DNA of 64,000 nt from Tretioscincus oriximinensis (lineage: Eukaryota; Chordata; Lepidosauria; Squamata; Gymnophthalmidae), in assembly GCA_022410635.1 (NCBI GenBank), contig JAJVDF010000263.1, positions 62,001-126,000 on the forward strand. Reading direction: 5' to 3'. Numbering within the stretch: position 1 is the stretch's first letter; each line of letters opens with the position of its first letter. This document shows, piece by piece, positions 57,173 through 64,000 of this stretch. Both the position numbers and the translations under genes were made by a program. A model generated the notes under the pieces. It searched no databases. It was given only the letters and a program-made list of their open reading frames with translations, and had not been told where the DNA came from.

Positions 57173-58731
57173 TTACTGATAGGTAAATAGCCTTTGCCAG
57201 TNATAGCAGCAGGAGGAGGACAGCACTGGAACCTACATCGCCATTTGGGGTAGGCGATGCTTGGATCTGCCTTTTACAATTAGCCTACCATGGCAGTCTT
57301 TGTGTGGGGAATTTGCATACACACTAGAATATTGATATTTTCCTGTCACACTCTCTTGTGGACTTCTTATCAACCTATTGGCACATACAGTTAATAAAGC
57401 TACCTGTGCTTTATTCAACAATAAACAAGTATTGATTGAAATTCATACTAGGTTGTTTCTTAAAAATGAAATATGTCCTGTTTCATAATTTAATATGGAA
57501 CATTAATATGGAATAAGGTCCTGTTGCCAAAATTCAATAAATTAATTTGGTCAGATTGTGCAAGCTTCAGATTGTGGGTATTCCACATTTCTGAATTTTA
57601 TTCTGCTCCTAAATATAAAGATTCTAAAGTAATGAATGGAGATGATGAGTTTCTGGTAACTACCAGAAAAGAGTCCAGTAATAAAAAATTACTTTATAAA
57701 ATTTTATTTCTGTTTTAAAATAAAATTTTAATTTGAACAGGACTGAAATAAACTAATTGTCGTCAGTGTGGAAAATCCTGACTTTACATTCGTTACAGGA
57801 ACTAAAACACACTAAATCATGAAAATTGTTGCCAAACAGAAGAAAAAAAAATTCTAACATTTTACTAAGGACTTCTGTATGTGTCTTGAACAGAATAGAA
57901 ATTAAGTTTGGAAAATGATTAGCCTATGATAAGATTGTCATATGAAATCAAAGCTATCATTCCTAGTTTTTAACAAAAGTGTTAATCAGAAAATTAAGAA
58001 AGTGCAGGCTATAATCTCCTGGCCTATGCATAATGGATCTATGAAAAATTAACCTTCCGTACTGGAAGCTCGACCAGAAGTTTTGAATGCATGTGATGAA
58101 TGATAGATTGTATAGCACCAGAATGTTCTATAGCCTGGTCCTGATTCTAAAGCTGTTCACAAGGAAATTAGAGGTCCGATTCTGCACTAAAATTGATNTG
58201 GCGACAACTCATCCATACGATTGCCGTTAAAAAATCACAAAAAATGTATCTTTAACAATAATGAAACGTAAGAAATTTTAGCAGGCACAGGTTAGAATTT
58301 CTTCAGCATCTTTTGAAAGTTCCTCTTTGGCCACATACATCAAAGCTGCATTTCTTTGTGCTCTTTTTTTAATGGCGGTTCTACATAATTAAATAAACCA
58401 GATTACAGTGGACAACCTGTTCTGGTGGCACTTATNGCTGGAATTGGCATTATGATTCTGAATGATACTAAAACAAACCCTTTCAAGAACAGCAAATCCC
58501 CATACTGATCTCCCATGTTTTAAGATCTTAAGGCAAAGACCTTCTTGTAGTTCCTCCCCTTTCAGAGATTAAAGTGGTAGGGTTGTATGGGAAGGCCTTC
58601 TGTATAATGCCACCCAGACTCTAAATTAGCCTCCCTCAAGAGGCTCACAGGTCTGTACAACTTTCAGCCAGGATTTTGATTCCTACTTCCCACTGTGTTC
58701 TAGGAAGGGAGTGAATTGATAACTTTAAATG
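57173..58731. other. No recognisable gene or repeat
   Basis: Nothing assignable. Confidence 0.4.
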
Positions 58732-58773
58732 ATTATTTATTTAGGGATTTATACCTTGCCCTTCAATAGGAGA
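58732..58773 (-). mobile_element. L2-like terminal scrap
   Basis: ATTATTTATTTAGGGATTTA followed by TACCTTGCCCTTCAATAGGA resembles a reversed L2 3' end. Confidence 0.45.
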
Positions 58774-60399
58774 TTAAAAATAAAGATCTGCATTGGGTTT
58801 CAGGCTTTTGACACTATGATGTTTGGATATGGACCATCCTTTGACAGTGACTGCAATAATATTTAGCTCTGATACTGAGACAAACTATTCTGTTTTTAAA
58901 TAACATGTGAGGTTACGCACTGTTTATGCAGTGCAATGCTGGACCATATGAGCCTTAATCTAACCCCTCAAAGGATCTGATACACCCATTTGAAGATATA
59001 TAAAAAGGTCATTTTGCCCTTTACTGTCATCAGTTGTTTGTTCCAGATAATATTGAAAAATAGGTTAGCAAATACTCAGATTGATGGGATTTAGTTACTT
59101 AGACACGTTTACCTGATGGCATCTGTTTAGAAATCAATACAAAATGAAACAAATGTCTTGGTTCTAGGATCCTATGCAAATAGCAGGAGAAGGCACAACA
59201 ATGTGCAGTACCACATTTTACACTCTCTCAGATGTGTTGGTATTTTAACAGTACAAACACTTTAGCATGTGACTTGACAGATTGGATTTTGAGAACATTT
59301 CATGTACAGCAATATCTATGGAATTTCATTAACTATGAAGTATTTCTCCTGTCTCAAACATAAAGTGAAATATGAACATTTATTTAAGAATGCAGTATGT
59401 AGGCAAGATTCAAAAATCTCTTTAAAAATTTGTACGGTACCATGTAATATGCCTCATGAATCATTTTATACAATATTATTATTTTCTGTCACAAATTGGC
59501 AGGTCTAGAATCCTTAGGCAACTGAAGCTGATAAAGATGAAGGAACTTGAGCTAGTTATCAAATTTTCTGATTATGCTATTATTAAAGCATTGTTTATCG
59601 ATGCAATATTTTGACCAAAAATTATTATAGTTTGCCAGTCATGATTAAAATAGATTTTGAGAGAAATGTCTGTGTAATACCATTAGGAATAATTATGCAA
59701 AAAAAGTATATTATTTACTTGATGGATGAAACAATGGATTGCACTCTCTTTCTCTGCCTTTCTCTATGTACATGTACATATTTGTTAACTTTTGATTTTT
59801 TAAAATATAAGATTTTTTTAAACATTAGTACAATCAAGACATCAATTTTCTTTTAGCCCTATATTCAGAACAAAGGATGGACTGGCAACAAGGCATGAAA
59901 AATGGGTGAGGAGTGGATTCATTATGTTCCAGGCTTCAATATTTCCAGAAGCATCTCCAAAAAACATCTCGAAGTGGCTGCTATTCTTAGTGGTTCAGTG
60001 GTTCTTGTTAGTTTCAATTCTCAAATACCATTCTTCCTACCAAGTCCCATCTTTAAAATATTGCTGGATGCTAGACATACAAATACCAGATTTTTTTTCC
60101 ATTTTCTTCTGTGCCCCATTGAAAATAAAATTGCACTCCAAAGATAACACAAAACCTTGGTAGGTAGTCCTGATTTATAAGATTTTTTGAAAGATTAAAA
60201 TATTTAAAACCATCCATCCAGCTCTCTTCAAATTGCCCTCAAATGGGGCTCTAATAAGCATTATTCTTTGGCCACTGCCCAAGGTCTCTGACTGATGGTA
60301 ATGTGTTGCTGAAATATTCCTAGTAAACTGCTGTGCCTTTAAGTAGCTTTGATACAGGCAGCTTCCAACTTCTTGAAGAAATGTCATCTCTATCCCTAC
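58774..60399. other. No recognisable gene or repeat
   Basis: A weak CR1-like echo (CAATGCTGGACCATATGAGC) near 58932 is too short to call. No assignable frame. Confidence 0.4.
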
Positions 60400-60519
60400 T
60401 TTTAAATACTGTTTTATACTGTTTTAATTTTGTAGTGATGTTTTTACTGTTTTGGCTGCCCTGAGACCTTCAGGTATAGGGCAGGGTATAAGTATAAATA
60501 AATAAATAAATAAATAAAA
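60400..60519 (+). mobile_element. L2 LINE 3' end
   Basis: TAAATACTGTTTTATACTGT, TGTAGTGATGTTTTTACTGT, TTGGCTGCCCTGAGACCTTC, AGGGCAGGGTATAAGTATAA and a run of AAATA units. A typical L2 terminus. Confidence 0.88.
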
Positions 60520-63500
60520 TTGTTGCTGTTCTTTAGGCAGCAAATATAAGTAGTAGCTATTCTTGCACTCCAGATTTCAGAGAAACAGTCCACGAGCAGG
60601 ATCTCTGAAAGTGGACAGCTCGATCTCTCACCCTGGACTGGGATGGAAGAGTTCCCACACTTCAGGAAAGCTCCTAGCAAATTGTTTGCAAATGTATCCT
60701 GTGTTATATTCTTTGTAGAAATGTATTGTTTGAAAACTCTTGCTTTATATTTATAGAATTTACTTCAGAAGCAAAAGATAAAAGAAAAAAAATGATGTAA
60801 AGTGCATTAGACCTATTAAAAAGAGATGGCAATATTGAGCCAACGAGAACATCTTTATAACTTCTATTGATATCTCTGAAGAATTCACTGACCCTTTCCC
60901 CTTTTAGGCTGAGCTGGATTGGATGCCTACTATATCAAACGATGCACATTGACATGGTCATTGAAGCGAAACTAGTGTACACTGTATGAGTTGGTTGACC
61001 ATTCAGAGGTCACATTGGGTGAATGCTTGAACAACTACACAGTATCTTATTATCTCAAAATGGGGGAAAGAGAATCAATAGTTGCTGTTGTGAGTTAGTC
61101 AACAGATTGGGAATGATGTTTATGTAGCATATCTTTACAAGTATCATTAAAAAAAAGCCTGACCCATTAAAAACAGGTAGGTCTAGGCAAACACAGTTGC
61201 AGATAACTTTTTAAGGAAGTATTTTCTCCATGGATGATAGGCAATGTAAACAGTGTGTCCGTTTCGTAAAAGATTATGTGTACATAGTTAACCTATGCAG
61301 TTTATAAATCTGAAGAAGCTGATTGTTCATCTGCTACTGTATTTTCCTGCTTAGAAAATGACAAGTTGATTTAATAATACATCTTGTTTATAAAAGTCTT
61401 GATGGGGAGATTGCTTTTTATATCACCATTTACTTGAGGGAGAAAATTTGCAAAAGTTAGTTGTATTGATCAATTTTGCCTCATCTTCAAAAAAACACCA
61501 TGGAAAACATGTTTCTTTGAATATGTCAACCATTAAGATAGAAAGGGAANAAATAATCGTAAAGCACCTGGAAGGGTGTGTCATATGAGAGAGAGAGATT
61601 GTAGCTCCATTATACAACACTGAGAGAGGTGCCCCAATCACCCACTGAATAATATGAAAAAATATTTTGACCAATGAAGGTACCATTTTCAATGTTGATT
61701 GTGTAGAGTGCAGTTATGTTCTGAAGTATTCTTATAAATGAGGCTGTATAATCTCTTGTGAGCTTTGTTAATGGGAGAGATAGCTATTTATGAGAAAATG
61801 AAATGACATAAGATGGAGGAACAATTATGAACATTGTGGGCAGTTCTCTAAGATAGAGCAACACATTCTCTGACAAAATTAAACTTTGCTTTTTTACAAT
61901 TAAATATGAGTAGATACTTCTGAAAAGAGAGTTTTCAAGCTGACATTGGGCATATTTTATATTATTCCTAGGCACTGTCTCTGAGTGCCATCTTGATCAT
62001 TTAGACAGCTTATCTGAACATCTGAGCAAATTAACATTTTAGAATTGGTCGTGCCTACAAAGTTCTTGTTTTATCAGTGAGGTAGCTCAATTCTGCTTTG
62101 TTGTTCGAGGCAGTCTATTACTAAAAAGGTTGTGATAGTTGATTGCATTCTCAAAGAGTGGGCCATTAATTTATTAGTTATTCATATGCATTATTTATCT
62201 GATGAATTACCAATCCTGACCTGTTCAGATAAGTAATGTCTCTTAGAGATAAAAATGCAGCTGAAGGGACTTGGCTCTTGTGCCAAAGCCAAAACACTAA
62301 AAATCAATTTTAATCCTTTTTCATTAAGGTCCTTGTGAGCCAGTGCTTTTCAGATTATGGCTTTGCTTTATGGGAGGTCTCCAAGAAATCTATAAATTAA
62401 ATTGCTTTGGCCACTAAGATTCAGCTCAGTATAGAACATTTGCTGTTTTTAAGTGTATCTTAATAACTTGACTTGGGTCATTGCAACATTAAAAGGTCAT
62501 ATTTTATCGAAAATTGTGCTTTTGTGAAAATGTCACCTTGCAGCACCTTATTGAGATAACAATTTCCTGGTACATTTACTTTCCTATTGTCATTTTGCTT
62601 GAACTTTAGAGTTAAAAGAAAAACCCCTCCCAGTACAATCTGTTCCATGTGGCTTTGAAAATGCCCTACAGGGTTTTTCCTAATCTTGTGGCCAACAAAA
62701 ACACTGGATTAATGGTTTGCCAACTAAGCATCATACAACATCATGTGTTGTTGAATATGCTCAAGATGCCAGTTGTGATTTTATTTCCCTGTGTATGCTA
62801 CAATATATTTTTCCTTTCTCATTAATTCTTTCTTACTACAAGAACTGAATGAGCCAGTTATTTAAGGGATGTTTAATATCTTACAACATTAATATATTGA
62901 TAACATTTTTGTTTAGCCTTCTCAAATATTCAATTTGGAGAGAAGATTCCCATAGCGCAGATGACCTACAACAGCAGGAAAAATGAAGTTTTCTTACTTA
63001 AATGAACTGAGGTAATTTCTGCATTTTATCCAGTTTTATTCCTTACAGTCTTCCTAAATGGAGGAAGAGTCTCCATTTACTGGAAAAGCTGACTTTGGGT
63101 ATGCACTAACCCATAGGCAAGNCTCTAATTCCCCACTGCTTGTTGAGGGATGGTGGTGGTGGTGACAGTGGTGATTAACTAAAAAAANCCCGCTTCTGTT
63201 AGCCAGGGGGTCACTTTAATTCCCTTGCTAAGCCCCCAGGGAACTATAAAGTTGCTCCCCTGCTGGTCGGCCTGGGTATTCAGGGCCTTCCCGTCTCCTT
63301 ATCTTCATCTCCCGATGCTCTAAAAATGCTGCTCGCTGCTGTTCAAGGCCTCCCTTGCTTAAGGTATCTGACGCCAGGTCTTAAATGGTGAATGCAGCAA
63401 CAGAGACTCGGCAGACATCGAAGCGTATTGCTTGAAAGACGTTGCGCTGGCAAGAGAAGGCTTTGAGGGCGACACAGCTGCTTTTAGGGGCAACACCGCC

Positions 63501-64000
63501 CCTCCTGGTGCATGAGATTCAGGTCATTGCCACCATGTTTTCAGAGGTCACTTCTGACCTCCAAAAACATGGCAGCGCCAGCATCACAGGTGGGTCACGC
63601 ATGGCAACTCACGACTGGCCTAAAATACCATTCNCACTATTTGTTACAAAATATGTCTCCTCATTTTTATGAGGCATCATTTGAAACATCACTCTACAGG
63701 ACATGCAAAATAAGTACCTTAGAGAAACTGTCACATCCACAAATGGAGAAGTCTGGAGGTCACATGGAATTTGTTGCAGNTGTAGCTGGAGATATGGCAG
63801 CAAACACACTTCTAAGCAGGGTTGTATTTTGAGTATATGACACCCCTGTGAAGTAAATATTTTTATGCCACCCTTCCTTCAGCATGAGGGGTCAGTTAGG
63901 TGGAGTCAGATGAGGCAGGTGGGTGGAGTCAGGGGGTCAGCTGGGCAGAGCAAGCAGCATTTTTATTCATACTCTTTAACCCAACCCTCTGGTCACATCA
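60520..64000. other. No recognisable gene; possible conserved stretch and GC-richer end
   Basis: 62150-62720 is unique-looking sequence of the kind seen in conserved non-coding elements; unproven. From about 63190 the composition becomes GC-richer, with an inverted repeat at about 63530-63576 (GCCACCATGTTTTCAGAGGT against ACCTCCAAAAACATGGCAGC) and a GGTGGAGTCAG motif repeated at 63900-63935. This may be the edge of an uncharacterised repeat that continues outside the window. Confidence 0.4.

Noticed and set aside
58920..58990. CR1-like terminus
   Set aside because: A 20-base echo of the GAATGCTGGACCAGATGGGC block without the rest of the family 3' end.

Overview
The window reads as non-coding nuclear DNA of a land vertebrate, most likely a reptile (a squamate seems the best fit; tuatara or turtle is not excluded). 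The case rests on its repeats: CR1 LINEs with the ATTCTATGA-type terminus, a second CR1-like family ending in ATGTTCTT-type repeats, L2 3' ends closing in AAATA repeats, and a tRNA-derived SINE with a TTC tail. The background is AT-rich, with isolated single N bases throughout. I found no exon of a host gene, no structural RNA gene and nothing bacterial. Every open frame is short, and those with recognisable protein similarity are broken retrotransposon reverse transcriptases. The window is therefore intergenic or lies inside a very large intron.

Layout. 1-9.2 kb: an old LTR-like fragment, a CR1-like LINE with a SINE abutting its 3' end, then mostly unique AT-rich DNA. 9.2-14.7 kb: a complete solo LTR (9172-10029, 5-bp target duplication), then a minus-strand L2 LINE split by a minus-strand L1-type insertion that carries a 15-bp target duplication. 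15-24 kb: L2-tail fragments and a SINE whose TTC tail has grown into a pyrimidine tract of about 240 bp. 23.9-26 kb: an LTR-like element with a triple 60-bp repeat and a CpG-rich TATA-containing block, then a degraded CR1-like copy. 29-31.2 kb: a SINE, and a CR1-like 3' end interrupted by a 546-bp element that is almost entirely a chain of inverted repeats. 32-38.3 kb: an RTE-like LINE terminus, two SINEs, and a reptile repeat present as a head-to-head hairpin. 39.5-43.7 kb: a CR1 with a readable reverse transcriptase, then a three-layer nest in which an LTR-like element is interrupted by an L1 3' fragment and by a second solo LTR, inverted relative to the one at 9.2 kb. 44.6-64 kb: several CR1-like and L2 fragments, a TIR element of about 490 bp, a long ATT microsatellite, and long stretches in which I recognise nothing.

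No genes work together here. What the window offers is a readable history of insertions (L1 into L2, hairpin element into CR1-like LINE, L1 and solo LTR into an LTR-like element) and several unusual inverted-repeat structures. The element at 29716-30261 is the most distinctive and may be a poorly described class of non-autonomous transposon. Family names come from reading by eye; no database search was possible.
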